A DNA stretch of 64,000 bases, from NCBI GenBank assembly GCA_963664245.1, contig OY760934.1:1178001-1242000 (forward strand). Reading direction: 5' to 3'. Shown piece by piece: positions 16,943 through 26,168 of this stretch. The stretch is from GCA-2711565 sp963664245 (GTDB taxonomy: Bacteria > Bacteroidota > Bacteroidia > Bacteroidales > GCA-2711565). The number at the start of each line of letters is the position of its first letter. Position 1 is the stretch's first letter. The notes beneath the pieces were generated by a model that saw only the letters and a list, made by a program, of their open reading frames with translations, ran no database searches and was not told the origin of the DNA. The position numbers and the translations under genes were made by a program.

Positions 16943-18532
16943 ATGGTTGACAAGAATTCCGATTTTTTAAACATGAATAATTACAGGATCGAAAAATTAC
17001 CTGTTCGATCCAAATCAAAATTTGAAACCCGTTTACAACAAATTGGAGGACCGCTTGCCATACTTGCATTTATTATTATTTACTTTTTCCTCAACATTCC
17101 GTTTTTACAACAAATTGACCCGGAAAAACTAACCGACTCTGCCAAAGTCATTTTCAACCGGATTGGTGCCGATCAATTTTCACATTCGAACATAGCCCTG
17201 CTGGCCATATTCGCCGCAGCACTGGTTCTTTGGATTACCGAAGCTATTCCTAATTATTTAACTTCTTTAATCCTTATAATTGCATTGGTACTAACAAAAG
17301 TACTACCCGAAAAAGAGGCTTATGCCCAATTGGGGCACAAAGTAATGTGGTTAAATATCATGTCTTTTATTTTGGCCAGTATGCTAGTTGCCACCGGGGT
17401 TGCCAAACGTTTTGCGCTCTGGTTCATTGTCAAATTTGGGAAAAATTCGACCTCCATATTCTTCAGTTTTATCGTAATTAATTTGATATTATCGATGTTT
17501 ATCTCGGCAACAACTGCAAAGGCCACCATATTGCTCCCAATCTTTATGGTGGTTGCTGCCGTTTATGGGGCAACCGGAGGGAAAAACAAAAACAATTTCG
17601 GGAGAAACCTGGTGCTGCAAAATTTGTTTCAAATAAACATCTCGGCCAGTGCCTTTGTAACCGGTTCCGGGGCAAACCTTTTAGCAGCTTCACTCATTGC
17701 CGGGGCAGTGGGTTCCGAATTATTCTTTTTTGATTGGATGGTAGCTTCTGCCCCCGTTGCATGTTTGCTGATTATTATTGCCTGGATTGTCGGCACCAAA
17801 TTTATTTTCAAAATACCTAAAGAAGAAACAACCCCTCAAATTGAAGGGGGAATGGATCGGCTTAAAGAAGAATTAAAAAAGCTTGGAAAAATAAAATTTT
17901 CGGAAGTGAAAGCCATCGTTATTTTTTCAAGCATACTGGCACTATGGGTTACCGATAAATTTCATGGAATAAGCCCAACAGCCGTTGCTTTTACGGGAGG
18001 CATTGTTGCGCTAATGCCCAGAATTGGTATTGTAAAATGGAATGATGTTGATATCCCCTGGCACCTCCTTCTTTTCTCAGCAGGAGCATATACACTTGGA
18101 GAAGCGTTTAGATTTACAGATTTACCATCTATTTCGGTGAACGCCATATTTGATGGATTAGGATTAGGAGGTAATACTCCATTTTGGCTGCTTTACATGA
18201 TATTAACCGGGGCGATGGTTTTCAGCGCGCTTATATTCCAGTCAAAAACAATGAGAGCCATGTTGTTTGTACCGATTGCAATTGGTGTAGCCACCCGATT
18301 CGGGTTTTCAATTATCAGCCTTGCTTTTCCGGTTGCAATGCTTATTGAGCATGTTTACGCGCTCCCATTTAACAGCAAACCGGCATTGCTATTATACTCA
18401 ACAGACCATTACAGCTTAACCGATACGTTTAAATTTGGTTTTACAATGCTGGTAATTGCCTGGGTTGTAAGTATTATTATGGGACAAACTTATTTCCAGT
18501 TCCTGGGAATTACGCCTAACGGAGTGTTCTAA
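16943..18532 (+). CDS. DASS/SLC13 family anion:sodium symporter
   Basis: A 529-residue membrane protein with about twelve hydrophobic helices. The paired re-entrant motifs of the family appear as ISATTAKATILLP (first SNT-like) and TGSGANLLAASL (second). Members import sulfate, dicarboxylates or other divalent anions with Na+. Substitutions in both SNT positions (SAT and SGAN) make the substrate uncertain. The start at 16943 gives a 40-residue cytoplasmic N-terminus; the ATG twelve codons later (MNNYRIEKL) is an alternative. It follows the CYTH gene by 60 bases and precedes the PHP-like gene. Confidence 0.88.
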   Translation: MVDKNSDFLNMNNYRIEKLPVRSKSKFETRLQQIGGPLAILAFIIIYFFLNIPFLQQIDPEKLTDSAKVIFNRIGADQFSHSNIALLAIFAAALVLWITEAIPNYLTSLILIIALVLTKVLPEKEAYAQLGHKVMWLNIMSFILASMLVATGVAKRFALWFIVKFGKNSTSIFFSFIVINLILSMFISATTAKATILLPIFMVVAAVYGATGGKNKNNFGRNLVLQNLFQINISASAFVTGSGANLLAASLIAGAVGSELFFFDWMVASAPVACLLIIIAWIVGTKFIFKIPKEETTPQIEGGMDRLKEELKKLGKIKFSEVKAIVIFSSILALWVTDKFHGISPTAVAFTGGIVALMPRIGIVKWNDVDIPWHLLLFSAGAYTLGEAFRFTDLPSISVNAIFDGLGLGGNTPFWLLYMILTGAMVFSALIFQSKTMRAMLFVPIAIGVATRFGFSIISLAFPVAMLIEHVYALPFNSKPALLLYSTDHYSLTDTFKFGFTMLVIAWVVSIIMGQTYFQFLGITPNGVF

Positions 18533-18648
18533 CATCTTTTTATAAAGAAAGAAGAGCGACCTATTTATTTATTCAATTTTAAGAACGCCCGGATTTTCAG
18601 GTTGGATTTTCAATACTGGGAATAGATAATGTATAGAGGATAGAAGAA

Positions 18649-21420
18649 ATGATTATAAAGAGATATAATAAGATTGTTAATTACTTAAGTTTTACCCGAA
18701 ACCTTAAGAAATTACGGTCAAAAATCAACATGAGTATTGATGTTCCGGAAATTATTGAGGAACTTCCAAACTCGCATCCACGTGGGTTCATCAAAGAATT
18801 TAAAAAACGAAGAACAACCATTGTCGAAAATTATCTGCGTATCACCAAAAGTCTCGATTCGGCCAATTACAACGAACGTATTCACGCCTTGCAACTCCTA
18901 GCCGAGCACATCCTTTATTCGCGTTCCTTAAAAATGCCCTTAAACACCGCACGTGTACAATTGTCCATCATGAAACGTGTTGTAAAGAACCGTGAAAACA
19001 AGCGGGTTCAACTTGAATTAATGCGTGATTTTACCCTTTCATCGTTCGGACATCCGCGTACCATTAAAAAGCTTTTAAACAAATTCAACATCATAGAGGT
19101 TCCCGAAACCGGAGAAGAGCTGCAAGACCTAAAAATGGGCTGGGATTCGCATGTACATGACAATGCTTCGTATGGACGCAAATCGCCCACACAACTTGTC
19201 ATCGATGCTTTTATAAAAGGAATTTCCGAATTAACCATTGCCTATAATAACCTTGAACGAACCGATGCCATTAAGGAAGTTTTGGAAGCCGGTAAAATTC
19301 TAGGGATCAAAGTAAATATTGCCATCGAATTTAGCGCAATGACCAATGGCAAACAATTTCATTACATGTATATTCTGCCTGAGTTTTCGAGCAGGAAAAA
19401 GAAATTCCAGAAGTTTCTAAAACATAAATCAAACCATTTTGATGCCTTCTTGTACGAGCTGGAAGCAAACCAGAAAAAAAGGCTTCAAAACATTTCTTAT
19501 TTAATCAACCGTTTCAACAAAGAACACCTTCCGCTGATTAACGAAGGCTACGACAAAAATTCTATTTACTACCTAAAACCTTTATCCATCAGAAGCCAGG
19601 ACGGGATCATCAAGCATAAAATAGGTTCGCGCCGGCTTTTGGGCGAACACCTTTTCCCTAAGCTTAATCTGGTGCTCGAAAAAAGGATGTTGCAGATTAT
19701 GGCCAAGCGAGACATGGCCCTGAATTCGCCCGGAGAATCCAGCAAAGCTGAAATCCAGGAAATTGAAAAACAATACCGTAAAATCAAAAAAGAGTACAGC
19801 GAAATTAATCCCGAAAAAATTCGCTTAAAATATTTTGCCGACAACGAACAAATTCAAGCCGAATCGGCCGTTAGTAGCTTGTATGAAATTTACGAGCTCG
19901 CTAAAAAAGCCGGTGGCAGTATCAAATTTATCCAGCCACTGGAACATGGCTTAAAAGCAGCCATTGAGATGATTATCGACAACTACGAGTATATTTCTCA
20001 AACCGAGATTTATAACATGTTTGACAGCATCAAAACAAACGAGAAAGACTTTGTTTTCTTTTCAAATTTCATCAAACTGCTCAACGACAAAAACTTTGAA
20101 CAACTGGAAGTACTTCTAAATAAAATAAAAATTCCGGCAAACAAGCTCAACGACTTAAAAGTAACGGAAGAATTTGCTCAAAAGAAACTTACCCCGTCTA
20201 TTGGAAGCGACGCAACAGGCCGTTCAACACTGGCTCCGGGAATGGGATTTTTATTCGAAAACAGGCTATCAAAACACCAGCGAAAAAGGTTCCTCAAAAA
20301 ACACCCTCATTTGCCGCAGGAAGTTTCCGAATTGATTTACGAACAATCAACCGTACCCAAAGTGCCCTTCAAGCCAAACAAAAAAATAAATATCATTTGC
20401 CTGGGCAAAATTGACAAAAAAGTAAAACGAAGACTAACCAATAAAAAAATTGAAGAACCAATACGCCCTGTTAAAGTTTTGGAATACCTGAACCCGGGAC
20501 TTAAAAATTTGTTCCTGATACTGATTGGCTTTGTTCCGGCTTATTTCACGGTAGGTATTGAATATGCCCTCCTATGGTTTGGCATTACGGGCATCCGGAA
20601 TGTTTTTGTTGATATGATTTCCGGGAACGGCTTCAAACCTTCCGAATGGTCAACAAAAGATATTAACTGGACCAACCTCTCGAATTCTTTATTCTGGACA
20701 GGATTCTCGGTTCCAGTTTTAGGATTTGTAAAATCAAACTTCGACATCTTATGGCAATGGGAACACGAAGGAAGCATGTACGAGTTTGGAAAGTTCTTCT
20801 TTATTAATATCGCAAACGGGATGTACCTCGCATCGCACAACTACATTAGGGGCTTCGACAAGCAAACCATCCGCGGAAATTTTTTCAGGAGCATTTTAGC
20901 CTGGCCGGTGTCTACTCTTTTCGCACCTTTGGGAAATATGATGCTACTGCCAAGTATTGTTCAGGCAAAATTCTGGTCCGATTTTGTAGCCGCTATTATT
21001 GAAGGTTCGGGCAAGTATAAAAATATTATCCGGCTTAAAGAACGGATTATTAAATCGCTCCTCCCCGATCTTGAAGGCGAAGATGAAGAATCCGAAATTT
21101 TAGCCATCCTGGATATTATTTATTTGGTAAACGAAAGCACAAGGGTTAAACCTGTCTTAAAAAAACAATTGTTCCATTCTTTGAGCAGGAAAGAAAAAAT
21201 TAAAGCATTTTTCAGAAGAAAAACATACAAACCCCAAATATCGAAACATTACCACAACCTGTCAGCATGGTTAAGTACCAAAGAAAATTTCAATAAACTT
21301 TGTAATTACATCATTCAACATTATAGTCGTGAACAAGCCTTATATCTACTTCAATTGGTATCTGGAGACTATCCAAAGATGGCTCAGTGGATTGAAAAAA
21401 TAATACCCAAGCAATCCTAG
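18649..21420 (+). CDS. Large PHP-like domain protein with C-terminal membrane region, function unknown
   Basis: A 923-residue protein whose family I do not recognise by name. The N-terminal ~150 residues are helical. A PHP-type metal-site motif follows: WDSHVHDNASYG with His168 and His170, then TIAYNNLERTDAI and IAIEFSA with Glu227. A late GSDATGRS at Asp521 may be the last motif with its His replaced. From ~615 to 780 several membrane helices appear (LFLILIGFVPAYFTVGIEYALLWFGI; FWTGFSVPVLGFV; LAWPVSTLFAPLGNMMLLPSI), followed by a soluble tail. PHP enzymes hydrolyse phosphoesters, fitting the CYTH/DASS neighbours, but activity is inference. A hairpin follows its stop. Confidence 0.6.
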   Translation: MIIKRYNKIVNYLSFTRNLKKLRSKINMSIDVPEIIEELPNSHPRGFIKEFKKRRTTIVENYLRITKSLDSANYNERIHALQLLAEHILYSRSLKMPLNTARVQLSIMKRVVKNRENKRVQLELMRDFTLSSFGHPRTIKKLLNKFNIIEVPETGEELQDLKMGWDSHVHDNASYGRKSPTQLVIDAFIKGISELTIAYNNLERTDAIKEVLEAGKILGIKVNIAIEFSAMTNGKQFHYMYILPEFSSRKKKFQKFLKHKSNHFDAFLYELEANQKKRLQNISYLINRFNKEHLPLINEGYDKNSIYYLKPLSIRSQDGIIKHKIGSRRLLGEHLFPKLNLVLEKRMLQIMAKRDMALNSPGESSKAEIQEIEKQYRKIKKEYSEINPEKIRLKYFADNEQIQAESAVSSLYEIYELAKKAGGSIKFIQPLEHGLKAAIEMIIDNYEYISQTEIYNMFDSIKTNEKDFVFFSNFIKLLNDKNFEQLEVLLNKIKIPANKLNDLKVTEEFAQKKLTPSIGSDATGRSTLAPGMGFLFENRLSKHQRKRFLKKHPHLPQEVSELIYEQSTVPKVPFKPNKKINIICLGKIDKKVKRRLTNKKIEEPIRPVKVLEYLNPGLKNLFLILIGFVPAYFTVGIEYALLWFGITGIRNVFVDMISGNGFKPSEWSTKDINWTNLSNSLFWTGFSVPVLGFVKSNFDILWQWEHEGSMYEFGKFFFINIANGMYLASHNYIRGFDKQTIRGNFFRSILAWPVSTLFAPLGNMMLLPSIVQAKFWSDFVAAIIEGSGKYKNIIRLKERIIKSLLPDLEGEDEESEILAILDIIYLVNESTRVKPVLKKQLFHSLSRKEKIKAFFRRKTYKPQISKHYHNLSAWLSTKENFNKLCNYIIQHYSREQALYLLQLVSGDYPKMAQWIEKIIPKQS

Positions 21421-21428
21421 CCTACAAA

Positions 21429-21466
21429 AAAGGGCGTTATCCGCCAGTTGAAGGATAACACCCTTT
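21429..21466 (+). terminator. Hairpin after the PHP-like gene
   Basis: AAAGGGCGTTATCC (21429-21442) pairs with GGATAACACCCTTT (21453-21466) with one mismatch, over a ten-base loop. It starts 9 bases after the stop codon. Confidence 0.65.
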
Positions 21467-21577
21467 ACCATATTTCAATCAAATTATATTCATCTTACAT
21501 AGATAAAATATTTGCTTCCTTCCTTTTTCCAATACAAAAAAAATTACATTATTTTTGACATTATGTAAAATATACTT

Positions 21578-21585
21578 TATATTTG
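21578..21585 (+). promoter_or_regulatory. Promoter TTTG-N20-TATATTTG with flanking inverted repeat, XRE operon
   Basis: The -7 box TATATTTG is 20 bases downstream of a TTTG at 21554-21557, a good Bacteroidota promoter spacing. It sits inside an imperfect inverted repeat (ATTATGTAAA near 21560 and TTTACATTAT near 21596) that overlaps the start codon. The repeat is a likely autoregulatory operator for the XRE protein. Confidence 0.5.
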
Positions 21586-21603
21586 TAAAACAAACTTTAC
21601 ATT

Positions 21604-21810
21604 ATGATTTTAAAGAACAACATCAGGCGTTGCCGGTTCGATAAGGATGAAATGTCGCAGGAAGAACTGGCAAAAGCCATTGGAGTTACCCGCCAAACGG
21701 TTCATTCCATTGAGAAAGGGAAATTTGTTCCTTCCACTCTGCTGGCTTTTAAAATTGCCAGGTTTTTCAATAAAAATGTAGAAGATGTTTTTTATATCAA
21801 CGAAGATTAA
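21604..21810 (+). CDS. XRE-family HTH transcriptional regulator
   Basis: A 68-residue single-domain Cro/C1-type regulator. The helix-turn-helix reads SQEELAKAIGVTRQTVHSIEKGKFVPSTLLAFKIARFF, close to the YozG/YgzD-like small regulators usually paired with a membrane protein. The next gene starts 11 bases downstream and does encode a membrane protein. The gene starts within an inverted repeat that may be its own operator. Confidence 0.9.
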   Translation: MILKNNIRRCRFDKDEMSQEELAKAIGVTRQTVHSIEKGKFVPSTLLAFKIARFFNKNVEDVFYINED

Positions 21811-21821
21811 ACCAAAAACCT

Positions 21822-22742
21822 ATGAATAACAATCAATTAAACAAAAAGGAAAAACGATGGATCAACATTTACGCCATCCTAACAATGATTTTCTTAATTG
21901 TATCATTCTTATGGTTGTTTTACGATTTATATGCATACCGTGAAATACATTTAAAATCAGGACAATTAAAAAATATGTATAAAGGCATCTATCTGGGATT
22001 TATGCCGAACATCTTATTATATATTTCCTTATTTATTATGCTAAGAAAATCGCTGCGTCACTTTAAAAGAACACGCGCATGGGCTTTTTTCAGTATTGTT
22101 GGAGCCATGATTTCGGGCATGGGGATACTCTTTGATATAGCTGCATTATCTGACATATCACAAGATTATTTAAAAGAAGGGTTTAGCTGTGATATGGAGT
22201 GGATCTGGTTATATACAGGGCTTCTGGTTAACCTGGGATTTCTGGTTATCGTGTGCATCACCATTATTAAAACAAAGCAATCGCTTAAAAGCGAAACGCC
22301 CAGAGATACAGTCATCATCAATGAAGTTTTGTATGAGATCACCCAATACATTGGGCTGGTAAGCGGACTAATGGGGCTTGGGCTTTGTTTGTACATGTAC
22401 GTTTATTTGGGTAACATAAACCTGAACCAGCAGAATTGGCTACTTTGGATCACACTTTCGTATTGTATTTTGCTGATCCTCCCCTATTTTTTAATGATCC
22501 TGATTTGGGGATACAAATTTTTCAGGCAAAAAGAACAACTGTACGACGAAAAGCAAAAATTAGAAATGGGAAAGGCTGCAATTATCAGCCTACTGGTTTC
22601 CATTCCAATAATGTTTGTTTTTTATATTCTAAGCATCAATAATAACGGGAATTTTAGTACTATCTTATGGTTTCCATTTTATGCCTTTCTCACAATTACT
22701 CTTTTTTCAAGTTGCCTGATCTATTATTTTAAACGAAATTAA
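21822..22742 (+). CDS. Multispanning membrane protein of unknown function
   Basis: A 306-residue protein with about seven to eight hydrophobic helices (e.g. YAILTMIFLIVSFLWLFYDLY near 17, LLYISLFIMLR, YTGLLVNLGFLVIVCITII, and a final FYAFLTITLFSSCLIYYF) separated by short charged loops. No enzyme motif or known family signature is seen. It is the second gene of the XRE operon. Small XRE regulators with adjacent membrane proteins often respond to envelope or metabolic cues, but nothing specific can be claimed here. Confidence 0.7.
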   Translation: MNNNQLNKKEKRWINIYAILTMIFLIVSFLWLFYDLYAYREIHLKSGQLKNMYKGIYLGFMPNILLYISLFIMLRKSLRHFKRTRAWAFFSIVGAMISGMGILFDIAALSDISQDYLKEGFSCDMEWIWLYTGLLVNLGFLVIVCITIIKTKQSLKSETPRDTVIINEVLYEITQYIGLVSGLMGLGLCLYMYVYLGNINLNQQNWLLWITLSYCILLILPYFLMILIWGYKFFRQKEQLYDEKQKLEMGKAAIISLLVSIPIMFVFYILSINNNGNFSTILWFPFYAFLTITLFSSCLIYYFKRN

Positions 22743-22777
22743 AGAGCCATACTTCGACGATGCTCAGTATGGCTCTT
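22742..22777. terminator. Bidirectional terminator between convergent genes
   Basis: A perfect 12-base stem, AAGAGCCATACT (22742-22753) with AGTATGGCTCTT (22766-22777), has a 12-base loop and lies between the convergent membrane-protein and aspartase genes. Confidence 0.75.
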
Positions 22778-22807
22778 CATATTTTAGCTACGTTTAATGT
22801 AGTAAAT

Positions 22808-24667
22808 TTATTTTCTCATCTTATTCGAATGAATCATGTTTTCGGGCGAAAGAATTTCATCCAGTTTCTCTTTGGATAAAAGATTCTTTTCTAGCACCAG
22901 TTCGTACACCGAACGGTTCTGCTCCAATGCATCTTTTGCCAATTCGGTAGAAGCTTCGTAACCAATAAAAGGGTTCAAAGCAGTAACAATGCCAATGGAA
23001 TTTTCCACCATTTTACGGCAATGTTCTTTATTGGCCGTAATTCCAGTAATACAGCGGCGGTTCAGGGTCATCATCCCGTTTTTAAGCATTACTATCGATT
23101 CAAACAAACTTTGTACAATCACCGGCTCCATCACATTTAATTCCAGTTGTCCAGCCTCAGAAGCCATGGCAATGGTTAAATCATTGCCGATTACCTTAAA
23201 TGCAATCTGGTTAACCACCTCAGGAATAACAGGGTTTACTTTACCCGGCATAATAGTCGAACCCGGCTGCATAGGTGGCAAGTTGATCTCGTTAATCCCG
23301 GTTCTTGGGCCAGAAGACAGCAAACGCAAATCGTTAGAAATTTTAGAAAGTTTTATTGCCAAACGTTTCACGGCAGAAGAAAACATGATAAATGCCCCGG
23401 TATCCTGGGTTGCTTCAATCAGGTTAGAAGCCAAGGTAATGTCCATGGCAGTGATTTCGCGCAAATGCTTGATCACTTTTTCGCTGTACTGCGGATCGGC
23501 ATTAATACCAGTACCAATAGCAGTCCCTCCCATATTTACCTCTAAAAATAATTTGGCATTATGTGTTAAGCGTTGAATTTCTTCTTCCAAGGTAGCGGCA
23601 TAGGCTTCAAAAGATTGCCCCAAGGTCATGGGAACAGCATCCTGCAATTGGGTACGTCCCATTTTAATTACATCCTTAAACTCAACGGCTTTTTTACGGA
23701 TTTCTTCAATCAGTTGTTTGAGCACTTCTAATAAAGTTTCATTGCTTTTTATCAACGCAATTTTTACGGCTGTTGGATAAGCATCGTTGGTCGATTGCGA
23801 CAAATTGATGTGATTGTTCGGATGACAGTATTTATAATCGCCTTTTTCATGCCCCATGATTTCAAGGGCACGGTTGGCAATTACTTCGTTGGCGTTCATA
23901 TTAGTCGACGTACCGGCTCCGCCCTGTATCATATCTACCACAAAATGGTAATGGAACTTTCCGCTGATAATTTCCTGACAGGCCTGAACAATGGCATCGG
24001 TCATTGATTCTGGAAGCAATCCCAGCTCATAATTTGCTTTTGCAGCCGCCATTTTTACAATAGCCAGCCCTTCAATAATGAATGGGTAAAAGTTTAAGGG
24101 TACCCCGCTGATATTAAAATTCTCGATGGCTCTCAAGGTCTGAATACCATAATAACTTTCGTAAGGCACATCGCGATAGCCCAACAAATCGTGCTCCTGG
24201 CGGGTTCTTCCGCTCTCGTACTGAGCTGCAGAATTTACCGCACGGGTATTGGCATGCCGCATACGGCGCGAAATTACCCGGGCCACATTCGAAAGTACTT
24301 TTACAGCAATGGTTCCCTGCTCGTGGAAAAACTCCAAATCCAAGGCAAGCGTCGTGGTTTTTAATAGTGCCCTGGCATTGGTTGAATGGGGCGAATTTTC
24401 GGTAATAGAACCTTCACCTAGGAAGTCCTGCTTGCTAAAAATAGATAAGCGGCGTTCTTCACCAAAGGGCGTTTTCTTAAACAGCTCTACCTCTCCCTCG
24501 TATATGATGTAAATTTTGTCACGGGAATCGTTCTCATAAAATAAGAAATCGTTTTTCTTAAAAATTTCCTTTTTGATGTTCTGGGTAACGATCAACAATT
24601 CTTCCTTATCTAAACCCTGAAAAAGCTCAATCTCCTTGATAAATAAATATATTGTTTTTGCATCCAT
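22808..24667 (-). CDS. aspA: Aspartate ammonia-lyase with N-terminal cyclic-nucleotide-binding-like domain
   Basis: A 619-residue fusion. Residues 1-~145 form a CRP-type cNMP-binding beta roll (YIIYEGEVELFKKT), with a phosphate-binding cassette at FLGEGSITENSPHSTNA that has Gly84 and Glu85 but His94 where Arg normally contacts the cyclic phosphate. Residues ~157-619 are a complete aspartase, beginning EHDLLGYRDVPYESYYGIQTLR. They include TSTNMNANEVIANRA and the fumarase/aspartase signature GSTIMPGKVNP at 469-479. The enzyme interconverts L-aspartate with fumarate and ammonia. The extra domain suggests allosteric control by a small ligand, possibly not cAMP given the Arg-to-His change. It appears monocistronic. 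Confidence 0.92.
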   Translation of the reverse strand: MDAKTIYLFIKEIELFQGLDKEELLIVTQNIKKEIFKKNDFLFYENDSRDKIYIIYEGEVELFKKTPFGEERRLSIFSKQDFLGEGSITENSPHSTNARALLKTTTLALDLEFFHEQGTIAVKVLSNVARVISRRMRHANTRAVNSAAQYESGRTRQEHDLLGYRDVPYESYYGIQTLRAIENFNISGVPLNFYPFIIEGLAIVKMAAAKANYELGLLPESMTDAIVQACQEIISGKFHYHFVVDMIQGGAGTSTNMNANEVIANRALEIMGHEKGDYKYCHPNNHINLSQSTNDAYPTAVKIALIKSNETLLEVLKQLIEEIRKKAVEFKDVIKMGRTQLQDAVPMTLGQSFEAYAATLEEEIQRLTHNAKLFLEVNMGGTAIGTGINADPQYSEKVIKHLREITAMDITLASNLIEATQDTGAFIMFSSAVKRLAIKLSKISNDLRLLSSGPRTGINEINLPPMQPGSTIMPGKVNPVIPEVVNQIAFKVIGNDLTIAMASEAGQLELNVMEPVIVQSLFESIVMLKNGMMTLNRRCITGITANKEHCRKMVENSIGIVTALNPFIGYEASTELAKDALEQNRSVYELVLEKNLLSKEKLDEILSPENMIHSNKMRK

Positions 24668-24696
24668 TGCTTTTGTTTTTAGTTTGTTTAATTCTA

Positions 24697-24704
24697 CAAA
24701 ATTA
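24697..24704 (-). promoter_or_regulatory. Putative -7 box (TAATTTTG on the minus strand) for the aspartase fusion
   Basis: The plus strand reads CAAAATTA, the complement of TAATTTTG, 30 bases upstream of the ATG at 24667. No clear -33 element is seen. Confidence 0.4.
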
Positions 24705-25400
24705 TAGTTTTTTATATGACGAACGGGGTTTACTAAAAAGATATTATGAAATATAGAAAAGGGTAGCTAAGCAGTTACTTATCCCGTATCAAAATTTGTT
24801 CTGCAAAAATAAACATATCGAAATGCGGCTTTAGATCGATTGTTAACTGAAAATTAGTATTTTTAAACCCCGTAAATTTTTTGACCCTTATTTTATTTTG
24901 ATTTACCCTAAAATCGCTGCTTCTCAAATTAAACTTCACTCTTCAAAAGAGATAAATGGAAGAGTAGTAATTAAATAGCAGCCATAATAAACAGAATTTG
25001 AAGATATTTTTCTCTATTTAGTAGTGATTCAAATTCTAAACTATTTATTGTAGTAGTTCATGGCTACAATAAAAGGGTAAGGTAACAAAGCTCAAACAAC
25101 CTAATTTAGATTTTTATTAAAAAAATATTTTAGCTCAGTTAAAGTTTTTCTTATAAGCTTATTGTAGCACGTAGTAAACTCAAGATAGACAAAATATTAT
25201 AACTAAGAAAAATGAGAAATCTGTTTTTTGTGTTCGTAATTTTTGGGGAAGAAGAAAACCATAAAACGATTTCCCATTCTTCAAAAGACTCTAAAGATAA
25301 TTTAATAAAACCTCTTAGTAATTTATTCCCTGGCATAAAACAAATCAGTTTTTAGTGTTAAAATAAAATAATGAAGCTAGGATTAAAATGCTTGTGATTA
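24705..25400. other. AT-rich intergenic region without a convincing gene
   Basis: About 700 bases between the divergently oriented aspartase and receiver-HTH genes. Open frames are short and AT-rich. The longest plus-strand candidate (25212-25355, 47 residues) has a hydrophobic start but no recognisable family. No RNA gene, long hairpin or repeat was spotted. It may hold regulatory sequence for the downstream regulator or the remains of a lost gene. Confidence 0.5.
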
Positions 25401-26039
25401 ATGAAAACGATAAAATGTTTGGTTCTTGATCATGAACTAGAATCCGTTAATCGTTTGGTCAGTGTATTGTTAAAATTTGAAGGAATTGAGATAGTCTCAA
25501 AACTGGTTAACTCAAGATTTGCCGTTCAAGAAATATTATCACAAAAACCAGACCTAGTGTTCTTAGCTATTGAAATGCCATACAAAACAGGTTTTGAGGT
25601 AATCAAAGAAGTACGGGAAAACAATTTCTATCCTTCATTTGTTTTTGTCACAGATTTTAGTCAATATGGAATTGAAGCAATTAAATACTCCATTTTCGAT
25701 TATTTATTGAAACCAATAAATATCAATGACTTAAAAAAAACCATTAACAGATTTCACTCGGAATCAATTAATCATAAAATCATAGACCTCCGCAAATGTA
25801 GAATTTGTAATGATTTGAGTGAACGGGAAATAGAAGTTCTATTACAGGTAATAGAAGGAACCCTAAGTCACCAGATAGCCAAAAATTTATTTATTAGTAA
25901 GGCCACTGTTGATTTCCACCGAAAGAACATTTTATTAAAAACAAAATCAGCCAATTTCGCAGAATTATCCTACAAAATTAATTGCATAAAATACGTTAGC
26001 ATTTCAGGAGACGATTTAAAAAACAAACAAAAGCCCTAA
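25401..26039 (+). CDS. Atypical receiver-HTH regulator lacking the phospho-acceptor Asp
   Basis: A 212-residue protein combining a receiver domain (~1-120) with a LuxR-type HTH (~135-195, LSEREIEVLLQVIEGTLSHQIAKNLFISKATVDFHRKNIL). The receiver keeps the LLKP lysine near residue 103 and acidic residues at the start (LVLDHE). The phospho-acceptor position reads FLAIEMP, with Ala56 in place of the normal Asp, so classical phosphorylation should be impossible. It is likely a phosphorylation-independent or ligand-controlled regulator. It lies ~400 bases upstream of the Wzc-like kinase and may control it (inference). Confidence 0.85.
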   Translation: MKTIKCLVLDHELESVNRLVSVLLKFEGIEIVSKLVNSRFAVQEILSQKPDLVFLAIEMPYKTGFEVIKEVRENNFYPSFVFVTDFSQYGIEAIKYSIFDYLLKPININDLKKTINRFHSESINHKIIDLRKCRICNDLSEREIEVLLQVIEGTLSHQIAKNLFISKATVDFHRKNILLKTKSANFAELSYKINCIKYVSISGDDLKNKQKP

Positions 26040-26168
26040 CCTCCCTTAAAATCTATTCTTAGTATTGGTCATTTTCTATTAAATATTAGAGTTCATACAA
26101 CATAGATCATCCCTAGATTTGCGTTCACCTTATTCCTATAAGCAAATAACTAAAAAACCGGGTTTTAT

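Noticed and set aside
25212..25355. 47-residue open frame with hydrophobic start in the 24.7-25.4 kb gap
   Set aside because: No family, no clear translation signal, AT-rich context; likely chance.
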